This document shows positions 1-6,099 of a stretch of 64,000 nucleotides of DNA, in pieces. The notes beneath the pieces were generated by a model that saw only the letters and a list, made by a program, of their open reading frames with translations, was not told the DNA's origin and made no database searches. Within the stretch, counting starts at the first letter, position 1. Every line of letters begins with the position of its first letter. The DNA comes from Bacteroidales bacterium (lineage in GTDB: Bacteria; Bacteroidota; Bacteroidia; Bacteroidales; Lentimicrobiaceae), in the NCBI GenBank assembly GCA_016705005.1, contig JADIZB010000013.1, forward strand, positions 124,001-188,000, written 5' to 3'. A program made the translations under genes and the position numbers.

Positions 1-751
1 ATGGTAGTTTTGATATATTAAACTCACTCAGTAATACAGTCACCGGCCTGGAGGGTTCTTTTCTGATCATGATGTACTCATTCAACATTTTCCGGGATTC
101 GAATGACTCAATAAAAGCCGAAATCAGGTACTTTTCTTCACTTCCGGCCTTATGAAGAGGGTTGTATATTTCAGTATAGAAAGTTAAAATTCCTTTATCA
201 GAAGGGAAGAAGTTATCAACGAAGGGAACAAAATCATAACCACTTTTAGTCAGAGTGTTTGGGTTGGTTGTTTTTGTATAGGAATTAATCAGCTGGATTC
301 CAGACATGGAAAAATTGTCAGGTGAAAAATCAATGCTAACCGGATATGAAATGACCACTGGTTTTTTGTCAATGTTCATGTCCGCAATAGAAAGATCAAT
401 TATATAATTTCCATTTGGGAAGGTAAAGCGCTGTTGATCAATAAAATTGATACCAACCGAAGTGGTATCGTCAATTTCAGGACTAAAAAGCTCATACTTA
501 CGGAAATCCCGGATGATGGTATCTTGTTTGATGATCATGGTAACCTGGACACTTCCCTGAAACTTCCCGGATGCATTTTGTTTATAGACGATGGTATTTC
601 CGACTATTTCGAGGTAGGTTTCGAGGAAAGGGCCCTCACCCGGAATGTTGAAAGATGCGTGAGAAAGGTAAGCTCCCAGTCCCCGGGGTGCAGCACTGCC
701 TGCGAGTGAGACCAGCATCAGGGTGCAAATGAAAATGATGTGTTTTTTCAT
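1..751 (-). CDS. GWxTD domain-containing protein, N-terminal part (runs off window start)
   Basis: An open frame starts at an ATG (complement of 749-751) and runs without a stop through position 1, giving about 250 residues. It begins with a hydrophobic signal peptide (MKKHIIFICTLMLVSLAGSA) and continues with the beta-rich N-terminal region typical of Bacteroidota GWxTD proteins: an ETYLEIVGNTIVYKQNASGK stretch, then INFIDQQRF and NPNTLTKSGYDFVP. The GWxTD motif itself would lie outside the window. The protein is probably exported to the periplasm or outer membrane; its biochemical role is not known. A promoter-like TACCTTTG sits about 90 bases upstream. The family call is from recognition of the N-terminal pattern and is fairly but not fully certain. 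Confidence 0.72.
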   Translation of the reverse strand, partial: MKKHIIFICTLMLVSLAGSAAPRGLGAYLSHASFNIPGEGPFLETYLEIVGNTIVYKQNASGKFQGSVQVTMIIKQDTIIRDFRKYELFSPEIDDTTSVGINFIDQQRFTFPNGNYIIDLSIADMNIDKKPVVISYPVSIDFSPDNFSMSGIQLINSYTKTTNPNTLTKSGYDFVPFVDNFFPSDKGILTFYTEIYNPLHKAGSEEKYLISAFIESFESRKMLNEYIMIRKEPSRPVTVLLSEFNISKLP

Positions 752-837
752 GGCTTGATAAGTTTTTGTTAACCAGTTAGATGATGATTGGTCACTATAA
801 CCTGCTTTGGTCTCTCTCAGTTTTTGCAGCATTAATA

Positions 838-845
838 CAAAGGTA
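838..845 (-). promoter_or_regulatory. Bacteroidota-type promoter -7 box for the GWxTD gene
   Basis: TACCTTTG on the minus strand matches the TAnnTTTG consensus. A TTG lies 20 bases further upstream, as in the Bacteroides/Flavobacterium -33 element. The predicted transcript would start near 831 with a leader of about 80 bases. Confidence 0.5.
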
Positions 846-916
846 GCGAATTTTGAAATCGGATTCAATAAAATACTGAACATCCGGAGGATCGTGCTCT
901 TCAAGTTAAAGTTTTT

Positions 917-946
917 TTTGCCGATTCAAAAAAAGTTGTAATTTTG
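917..946 (+). promoter_or_regulatory. Promoter of tRNA-Ser
   Basis: TTTG (917-920) is followed after 18 bases by TAATTTTG (939-946), a match to the Bacteroidota TTTG / TAnnTTTG promoter. The -7 box ends five bases before the tRNA begins, the distance expected if transcription starts at or next to the mature 5' end. Confidence 0.6.
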
Positions 947-951
947 CCCCC

Positions 952-1039
952 GGAAAGATGGCAGAGTGGTCGATTGCGGCGGTCTTGAAAACCGTTGACC
1001 TGCAAGGGTCCGGGGGTTCGAATCCCTCTCTTTCCGCCA
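952..1039 (+). tRNA. tRNA-Ser (anticodon UGA)
   Basis: An 88-base type II tRNA with a long variable arm. The acceptor stem GGAAAGA (952-958) pairs with TCTTTCC (1029-1035), followed by discriminator G and an encoded CCA (1037-1039). The anticodon loop CTTGAAA places TGA at 986-988, reading UCA-family serine codons. The T arm carries GGTTCGAATCC. Its 3' end directly abuts, and by two bases overlaps, the palindromic element at 1038-1162. Confidence 0.95.
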
Positions 1040-1162
1040 GACAATCCTGATGCCCCGCAACGCGGGGCATTTTCATTACAAAGCAACCCGTGTCAGACCT
1101 GTCTGAACACGGGTTGCTTTGTAATGAAATCAACAGGCAACGCCTGATGACAGGATTGTCTG
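1038..1162. repeat. Palindromic element folding as a gap-free four-way junction
   Basis: Read directly from the sequence. An outer 12-bp perfect stem (1038-1049 with 1151-1162) encloses three hairpins that abut with no unpaired base between them. Arm I is 1050-1070 (9 bp, AAC loop). Arm II is 1071-1129 (28 bp with one bulged A at 1106 and a 2-base tip). Arm III is 1130-1150 (8 bp plus one mismatch, AAC loop). Arms I and III are both 21 nt. Arm I could also serve as terminator of tRNA-Ser. The element starts inside the tRNA CCA end, which suggests insertion at a tRNA 3' end. I do not recognise the family. Confidence 0.8.
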
Positions 1163-1197
1163 AAGCCTCCCTCCCCAGGGATCACCGCAGGTGAGAT

Positions 1198-1302
1198 AAG
1201 CTCCAAGCTCCAAGCTCCAAGCTCCAAGTTCAAAGTTCAAAGTTCAAAGTTCAAAGTAAAAAGTTCAAAGTAAAAAGTAAAAAGTAAAAAGTAAAAAGTG
1301 AA
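1198..1302. repeat. Tandem heptanucleotide repeat (15 units)
   Basis: Fifteen consecutive 7-bp units all beginning AAG: four AAGCTCC, four AAGTTCA, one AAGTAAA, one AAGTTCA, four AAGTAAA and one AAGTGAA. Neighbouring units are identical in blocks, which indicates growth by slippage or unequal exchange from diverged founders. It lies in the non-coding gap between the tRNA element and the toxin-antitoxin genes. Confidence 0.9.
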
Positions 1303-1392
1303 GACCTGCCTGCCCGCCGAAGATGTGTAAATCGGCTGACAGGTAAAGCGAAAGATCGGTTTTAATGAGCTTTTGGCCGGATCGGGAAAAGG

Positions 1393-1611
1393 ATGAAGAA
1401 TTTTGAAATCAATACTTTAACCGTTAAAGATATTGTTTGTTTTAATTATCAGGAATATCAACTGGCCGATATTATTGCATCGGTATCTGAGAAGGTAAAC
1501 CCACAGTCATTGTTTGAGTTCACCGGATGTTTCATCCAGCTGTGGGAAAATTCTGGAAGAATTTGGAAAAATGGGACAAATGTCTTATATTTGTGGACAA
1601 ATAGTAAGTAA
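1393..1611 (+). CDS. Small ORF of unknown function upstream of the antitoxin (doubtful)
   Basis: A 72-codon frame begins with ATG after an AAAAGG stretch and ends at a TAA whose last base is the first base of the antitoxin ATG. I recognise no domain. Its last dozen codons coincide with a strong promoter and operator-like repeat for the downstream pair, so those residues are probably not selected as protein. It may be a short leader protein, a remnant of a truncated gene, or a chance frame. Confidence 0.25.
   Translation: MKNFEINTLTVKDIVCFNYQEYQLADIIASVSEKVNPQSLFEFTGCFIQLWENSGRIWKNGTNVLYLWTNSK
1562..1602 (+). promoter_or_regulatory. Promoter and candidate autoregulatory operator of the toxin-antitoxin pair
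   Basis: TTTG (1562-1565), 20 bases, then TATATTTG (1586-1593) is a full match to the Bacteroidota promoter consensus; predicted start is near 1600, about ten bases before the antitoxin ATG. Two direct copies of GGACAAAT (1574-1581 and 1595-1602) are 21 bp apart, two helical turns, and an inverted ATTTGT (1589-1594) lies between them across the -7 box. Binding there by the antitoxin would shut the promoter, as usual for type II systems. Confidence 0.6.
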
Positions 1612-2105
1612 TGTATAATAAAACATACCCTTCATCCATAGACCTGAACGAGGCCATCGTTGCCTATGTTTCTGCTTTTAGAAAACCCGGGGCGATTCGT
1701 AAAAACTTCTCCTATGGTGATTTTCTTTCAGACCGTATGCTGCTGATTCAGGCCATCAGGGCTGGTCTTCCTTTCGATATTTTTTCACTCATCAGCAGAA
1801 ATTTACCGTTTTCTGATGAAGAATGGGCAGGTTTTCTTGGTATTTCAATGAAATCCCTTCAGAGGTATAAGAGTGCTGTAAATTTCAGGTTCAGGCCCAT
1901 TCAGTCTGAGAAAATACTTGAAATTGCTGAAGTGATTGAAAAAGGTCGTTCTGTTTTCGATGATGAAGCCCGGTTTTTGGTGTGGCTCAGGTCGCCCAGT
2001 TTTGCGCTGGGTAATCTCAGTCCACTTGATCTTATCAGCGATTCATACGGCAAAGAACTGGTTATTGGAGAGCTTCACCGAATAGATTACGGGATTTTTG
2101 CATAA
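1611..2105 (+). CDS. Antitoxin of RES-Xre toxin-antitoxin system (Xre/MbcA/ParS type)
   Basis: A 164-residue protein with a helix-turn-helix-like central segment (WAGFLGISMKSLQRYKSA, about residues 71-90) and a C-terminal toxin-binding domain of the MbcA/ParS type (formerly DUF2384), ending in the pattern W-L-x-S-P-x-F-A-L-G-x-x-x-P-x-D-L that docks into RES toxins. It should neutralise the RES toxin encoded next and repress its own promoter. The stop codon overlaps the toxin ATG by one base (TAATG), so translation is likely coupled. The start shares one base with the preceding short frame. Family identification is by motif order and by the RES neighbour. Confidence 0.88.
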   Translation: MYNKTYPSSIDLNEAIVAYVSAFRKPGAIRKNFSYGDFLSDRMLLIQAIRAGLPFDIFSLISRNLPFSDEEWAGFLGISMKSLQRYKSAVNFRFRPIQSEKILEIAEVIEKGRSVFDDEARFLVWLRSPSFALGNLSPLDLISDSYGKELVIGELHRIDYGIFA

Positions 2106-2563
2106 TGATTGTTTTCAGGCTTTCGCGCAGGAAATTTTCGAACCACCTATCAGGCATCGGTGCATCTTTGTATGGGGCCCGTTGGAATCCCAAAGGCCTT
2201 GAGATGGTATATACTTCGGAAAGCAGGGCTCTGGCCCTCGCTGAAATTGCGGTGCACCTCAGTTTTGCTATAATTCCAGCTGATTATCTGATGGTAACTG
2301 TTGATATACCGGACCATTTGACAGTTTATCAGCCCGAAATGGCTTTATTGCCTGCCGGATGGGATGAATTCCCATACAATGAAGAACCACAGCTTTTCGG
2401 ACGTGACTTTTTACTCCTGAAGGAGGCATGTGTGATGAAAGTTCCGTCCGCAGTCGTAAAAGGTGATTATAACTATCTGATAAACCCTTCCCATCCGGAT
2501 TTCAAAAGGATCCGGATCATTGATATCTGTGATTTTATCCTGGACAGACGATTACTGAAATAG
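2105..2563 (+). CDS. RES domain toxin (NAD+-degrading family)
   Basis: A 152-residue RES domain protein, the usual length for the family. The conserved Arg is in GARWNPKG (about residues 24-31), the Glu region in YTSESRALALAE (37-48), and the Ser region in NYLINPSHPDF (123-133), the three residues that name the domain. Characterised RES toxins deplete cellular NAD+, either by hydrolysis or phosphorolysis, and resemble ADP-ribosyltransferases. It is translationally coupled to the antitoxin. The frame is intact and all signature residues are present, so it is probably active. The pair sits beside a tRNA gene and repeat-rich DNA, typical of accessory insertion. Confidence 0.9.
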   Translation: MIVFRLSRRKFSNHLSGIGASLYGARWNPKGLEMVYTSESRALALAEIAVHLSFAIIPADYLMVTVDIPDHLTVYQPEMALLPAGWDEFPYNEEPQLFGRDFLLLKEACVMKVPSAVVKGDYNYLINPSHPDFKRIRIIDICDFILDRRLLK

Positions 2564-2673
2564 TCCAATTTCCGGAAACAGCTTCATAAACAATGCGAAT
2601 TCAACCAAAGGTCATTCATCAGGCTATTGAAGCTGGCATCCTCTATTTAAATTGCATTTAGTTCAATGTTGTG

Positions 2674-3645
2674 TCAATCTTTTACACAGCGCACAGAAAA
2701 ACCATACTGCTTGTGAAAGTTGGCACGGTAACAATCGGTGACATCGAAGTGCAGGTACCGGTACCACGAATAATCCGGATTATAGGCTGAACCGGTCCAC
2801 CAGAAACCATCGGTACCTTTGTTGATAAAAGATCCATCGGTATACTCACGCCGGCCACCTGGTAAAGCAGTGAAGCCGCTCTGATTTGTTGCACCGGTAT
2901 TGGGGTTAAACCAATGGAGCATCGTTGTTTCCTTCAACTTTCCTCCTGCGAAATCTTCATTTCCCAGAAAAGTAGTCAATTCCAGCCAGTCGGCATCAGT
3001 TGCTACATGCCAGCCTTCAGGAGCCAGGTTCCTGATGTCGGATACAGCGAACCAGTTGTATAATCTTCCAGTTGTGGCTATATCGTCTCTGTTGGTGGTA
3101 TTCTCATAATTGCAATATGCGGCAGTGGAAAGGCTTTTCCATTCTGTATTACTGGCCACCTCGGGAATTGAATCACCATTCCTGAACCTGACAGTCCGAA
3201 GATTTTCAGCCATCCATGTATGAGTACCGATGACGATGGTTTTATAGCTGGTGCCATCGGTATCGGTCATTGTCCCATATACTAAAGCCGGATTGAACAA
3301 GGCATGGCTTACCCCATCAGGCAGAATGTTGATCAGAACTGTTTTTTCAGCATTTTCACAGGTAGATATATCGGCAGGGGTAAACACAACTTTGAGCTGC
3401 TGATTGTATCCGGTATTGAGTCTGGTCCCTACCCCCGGTGAATAAGAAAAAGTTCCCGGAATATCAGCGAATGCGTTTAATTGCGTGCTGCTGAGCAGTG
3501 TCCCGGAATAAATATCTGCAGGATTCTCCCAGGTAATAACCGGGATTCTCTTTACGGTAGCATCCTCTTTTTTACATCCTGTAGCAGCCATCAATACTAC
3601 CAAAATTGACAAGCATACTGCTTTTATTTTGTATTGTTTATTCAT
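2674..3645 (-). CDS. FISUMP-domain lipoprotein
   Basis: A 323-residue exported lipoprotein with a lipobox ending at Cys24 (LMAATGC). Residues about 35-100 form a bacterial Ig-like repeat (ITWENPADIYSGT, then NQQLKVVFTP). From about residue 125 to the end is a FISUMP domain (Fibrobacter succinogenes major paralogous domain), with the markers GTHTWMAENLR, GRLYNWFAV, APEGWHVATDADW and YGFSVRCVKD. The domain is common in surface proteins of Bacteroidota and Fibrobacter; its function is unknown. The gene stands alone with its own promoter box. Convergent distance to the RES toxin is about 110 bases without a clear terminator. Confidence 0.85.
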   Translation of the reverse strand: MNKQYKIKAVCLSILVVLMAATGCKKEDATVKRIPVITWENPADIYSGTLLSSTQLNAFADIPGTFSYSPGVGTRLNTGYNQQLKVVFTPADISTCENAEKTVLINILPDGVSHALFNPALVYGTMTDTDGTSYKTIVIGTHTWMAENLRTVRFRNGDSIPEVASNTEWKSLSTAAYCNYENTTNRDDIATTGRLYNWFAVSDIRNLAPEGWHVATDADWLELTTFLGNEDFAGGKLKETTMLHWFNPNTGATNQSGFTALPGGRREYTDGSFINKGTDGFWWTGSAYNPDYSWYRYLHFDVTDCYRANFHKQYGFSVRCVKD

Positions 3646-3756
3646 CTGATGTTTCTGAAATTCATCCTGAAAGGTTGTTCAGGGCGTATGTGTGTAACCG
3701 GCATAAGGATCCTGAATAAACAATCAATGCTGCCGTTTACACTTTCATGTTCTCAG

Positions 3757-3764
3757 CAAATGTA
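3757..3764 (-). promoter_or_regulatory. Promoter -7 box for the FISUMP gene
   Basis: Minus-strand TACATTTG matches TAnnTTTG, with a TTG 19 bases upstream. The leader to the ATG at 3645 would be about 105 bases. The rest of the 3646-4051 gap holds a terminator and a heptamer tract, listed separately. Confidence 0.5.
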
Positions 3765-3900
3765 CACATAACTATTTAATTGACAATAAATTAAATAATA
3801 TGAGTATTAATGGAATCTGCGCCTCTGTCAGGTATGAAAGAATGTAAGAATTGGCGTAGAATGTTGGCATGAGCATAATTACAATTGAATGTTAAAAACA

Positions 3901-3928
3901 AACACCGGTCAGTTTTCTGGCCGGTGTT
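3901..3928 (-). terminator. Terminator of the lemA-TPM operon
   Basis: AACACCGGTCAG pairs with CTGGCCGGTGTT (12-bp stem with one G-T wobble, short T-rich loop). On the minus strand it is followed by TTGTTTTT. It lies 120-150 bases downstream of the TPM gene that ends at 4052. Confidence 0.6.
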
Positions 3929-3990
3929 CTTTAAATATGATTTCTGAGTAATCTTTACCGCGTGTTAAGTTATTCCTCCTTTTTCAATCG

Positions 3991-4048
3991 TTAACTGTAA
4001 AATCTGTTAACTGTAAACTGTAAACTGTTAACTGTTAACTGTTATCTG
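3991..4048. repeat. Tandem heptanucleotide repeat beside the TPM gene stop codon
   Basis: Six consecutive 7-bp units (TTAACTG, TAAACTG, TAAACTG, TTAACTG, TTAACTG, TTATCTG) at 4007-4048, with a further TTAACTG at 3991 separated by nine bases. The tract ends three bases from the stop codon of the TPM gene. The unit is unrelated to the one at 1198-1302 although the period is the same. Confidence 0.85.
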
Positions 4049-4051
4049 TCT

Positions 4052-4846
4052 TTACCAGCTTCCACTGGCTCCGCCGCCACCAAAGCCGCCACCGCCAAAG
4101 CCACCAAATCCGCCGCCGCCACCGCCACCGGAGAAACCTCCCCAATCACCACCTGAGCCACGTCCGGAATTACCCATCATACTGAGCAGTAACCAGAATG
4201 GAAGACCACTGTTTCGGCCAATGTTGTGGTGGCGGTTATTCCCGTTGCGACCAAAGAGCATTGCGATAATGATGATAATGATAACAGGAACAATCAAACC
4301 CAGTGGACGGCTTTTTTTCTTTGCATATTTGTCAGCTTTGTATTTACCAGAGGCAAGATCCATGATGATGTTTACACCGGCATCAATACCTGAGTAGTTC
4401 TGATTCTGCTTGAAGAACGGAATCATTTCATTGTCAACTATCCGTCGGGCAATAGCATCGGGAATGATATCTTCCATGCCATAACCGGTTGAAATGGCAG
4501 CCAGTCCTTTTTCATTGCCGTTTTTCGGTTTGATAAGAATCACTATTCCATTATCAAATTCCTTCTGACCTACTTTCCATTCCTGGCCAATGCGCTGAGC
4601 AAGGTCATCGATGTCGTAGCCATCAAGAGATGTGATTGTCACTACCGTAATTTGTGTTGATGTAGAATCGTTGAAGGCGACAAGTTTCTGCTCAAGCAAA
4701 GATGCTTCCTCCTGTGTAAGCATAGCAGCGAAATCATTTACGAGTCTGGGTGGACTTGGTTTGGGAGGTACGCCTGCTAACAGGCAGAATGGAACCGAAA
4801 AAATAAGGACTCCAAGTATCAGCAATGATCTAATCGTTGTTTTCAT
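4052..4846 (-). CDS. TPM-domain membrane protein with glycine-rich tail (YgcG-like)
   Basis: A 264-residue protein with a signal peptide (residues 1-25), a TPM domain (about 35-165; motifs LVNDFAAMLTQEEASLLE and ISTGYGMEDIIPDAIARRI), one hydrophobic transmembrane segment (about 183-198, rich in Ile) and a C-terminal tail of glycine repeats ending GGGASGSW. TPM domains were named for TLP18.3, Psb32 and MOLO-1; plant and bacterial members have been linked to phosphatase activity and photosystem repair, but the role with LemA in bacteria is unknown. It is the last gene of the lemA - TPM - TPM unit, 12 bases after the second TPM gene. The glycine tail is usual for this family. Confidence 0.88.
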   Translation of the reverse strand: MKTTIRSLLILGVLIFSVPFCLLAGVPPKPSPPRLVNDFAAMLTQEEASLLEQKLVAFNDSTSTQITVVTITSLDGYDIDDLAQRIGQEWKVGQKEFDNGIVILIKPKNGNEKGLAAISTGYGMEDIIPDAIARRIVDNEMIPFFKQNQNYSGIDAGVNIIMDLASGKYKADKYAKKKSRPLGLIVPVIIIIIIAMLFGRNGNNRHHNIGRNSGLPFWLLLSMMGNSGRGSGGDWGGFSGGGGGGGFGGFGGGGFGGGGASGSW

Positions 4847-4858
4847 CCGGATATCTTT

Positions 4859-5305
4859 TTAATTTTTTCCAAATGAAAGTTCATCGGAAAGTTCATTTAC
4901 ATCACTTGCCTTGTGTGGAAAATGTTTCTTCAGCTGCAGTCCTGCCTGGGTTATTCCATCAATCAGACCTTCACAGAACCTGCCTTCGCGGAACTGATTG
5001 ATCATAAGTTGTTTCGTACTTTCCCAGAAGTTTTCAGGTACTACTGCGTTGATACCACTGTCGCCAATGATGGCGAAAGATCTGTTCTGGATCGAGAGGT
5101 AGATTAACACACCATTTCTTAACTCTGTCTTATGCATACTGAGTTTTTTGAAAATATAGGCGGCGTTATCAAGAATATCACCTTTGCTTTTTGTTTCGAT
5201 GTGTATCCGGATTTCACCGGATGTGTCGAGTTCGGCATTGCGGACAGCCTGCAGAATATCCTCCTGTTGTTCGGCTGTAAAGAAGTTTTTGGCAGTTGTA
5301 GGCAT
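4859..5305 (-). CDS. TPM-domain protein, soluble paralogue
   Basis: A 148-residue protein made almost entirely of a TPM domain (FFTAEQQEDILQAVRNAE near the start, SGEIRIHIE, and AIIGDSGINAVVPENFW). Unlike its downstream neighbour it has no signal peptide, membrane helix or glycine tail, so it is predicted cytoplasmic or peripherally attached. It follows lemA by about 100 bases, with a perfect 11-bp hairpin in between, and precedes the second TPM gene by 12 bases. Pairing of a short and a long TPM gene behind lemA is a common arrangement in Bacteroidota. The function is not established. Confidence 0.85.
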   Translation of the reverse strand: MPTTAKNFFTAEQQEDILQAVRNAELDTSGEIRIHIETKSKGDILDNAAYIFKKLSMHKTELRNGVLIYLSIQNRSFAIIGDSGINAVVPENFWESTKQLMINQFREGRFCEGLIDGITQAGLQLKKHFPHKASDVNELSDELSFGKN

Positions 5306-5350
5306 GGAGCCGGTTTTTAAGTGATAAAGTGGACCTGAACAAAAATTTGT

Positions 5351-5379
5351 AATTCCGGTGGTAAATGTCCACCGGAATT
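5351..5379. terminator. Hairpin between lemA and the TPM genes
   Basis: AATTCCGGTGG pairs perfectly with CCACCGGAATT around a 7-base loop. On the minus strand ACAAATTTTTG follows. It may partly end transcription after lemA or protect the upstream message within a shared operon. Confidence 0.5.
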
Positions 5380-5409
5380 AAATGTTGAAGTATATGCTTC
5401 AGTGTGTTA

Positions 5410-6000
5410 TCAGAACTTAACCTCAGGTGCTTTTTCTGCCCCTTCATCAGCCTGGAAATAGGCTTTCTTGTCAAATCCGAAAATTCCGGCAAAAAGGTTG
5501 CTCGGAAAACGCCTGATCTGGGTGTTGTAGTCCTGTGCTGCCTGGTTGAAATTCCGCCTTTCTGTTGCAATCCTGTTCTCGGTGCCTTCAAGTTGGGCCT
5601 GAAGATCCATGAAATTCTGATTTGCTTTCAAGTCAGGGTAACGCTCAACCACCACCATGAGGCGAGAAAGTGCTGAACTTAAACCATCCTGGGCTTTCTG
5701 AAACTGTTGTATGCTTGCTTCATTCAGGTTAGTCGGGTCGATGGTGACGCTGGTAGCTTTCGATCGGGCTTCGATAACCCCTGTGAGTGTACTTTTTTCG
5801 AAATCAGCATAACCTTTAACAGTATTTACGAGGTTTGGAATAAGGTCAGCACGACGCTGATAAACATTCTCAACCTGCGACCAAGCTGCAGTAACACCTT
5901 CTTCTTTGGTAACAAGGCTGTTGTAGCGACTACTGCCCCACATCACCAGGATCAGGATGAATCCTACAACCGCAATTATAATAATCAGTGATTTTTTCAT
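5410..6000 (-). CDS. lemA: LemA family protein
   Basis: A 196-residue protein with one N-terminal membrane helix (residues 2-22) and an alpha-helical LemA domain. Typical markers are the NSLVTKEEGVTAAWSQVENVYQRR stretch (residues about 28-51), LIPNLVNTVKGYA, and the ENRIATERRNFNQAAQDYN segment (about 140-160). LemA proteins are membrane-anchored with most of the protein outside the cytoplasm; the biochemical role is unknown. It heads the lemA - TPM - TPM unit. A TATCTTTA box, one mismatch from TAnnTTTG, lies at 6023-6030 on the minus strand about 25 bases before the start. Confidence 0.92.
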   Translation of the reverse strand: MKKSLIIIIAVVGFILILVMWGSSRYNSLVTKEEGVTAAWSQVENVYQRRADLIPNLVNTVKGYADFEKSTLTGVIEARSKATSVTIDPTNLNEASIQQFQKAQDGLSSALSRLMVVVERYPDLKANQNFMDLQAQLEGTENRIATERRNFNQAAQDYNTQIRRFPSNLFAGIFGFDKKAYFQADEGAEKAPEVKF

Positions 6001-6099
6001 TGATGTTGATATTTGGTTTTAGTAAAGATACTTGTTTTTTGAAATTGAATTGTTAGCTGATTCATTTCTACTTTAAAAAATGATATCAGAAATGCGTGC

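Noticed and set aside
434..709. 91-residue plus-strand frame
   Set aside because: It is antisense to the GWxTD gene, whose signal peptide and family pattern are clear on the minus strand.
901..1133. Short frames antisense to tRNA-Ser and the palindrome
   Set aside because: They are explained by the tRNA gene and the inverted repeats and have no family features.
1198..1302. CRISPR-like array
   Set aside because: Units are 7 bp and contiguous with no spacers, and no cas genes are near.
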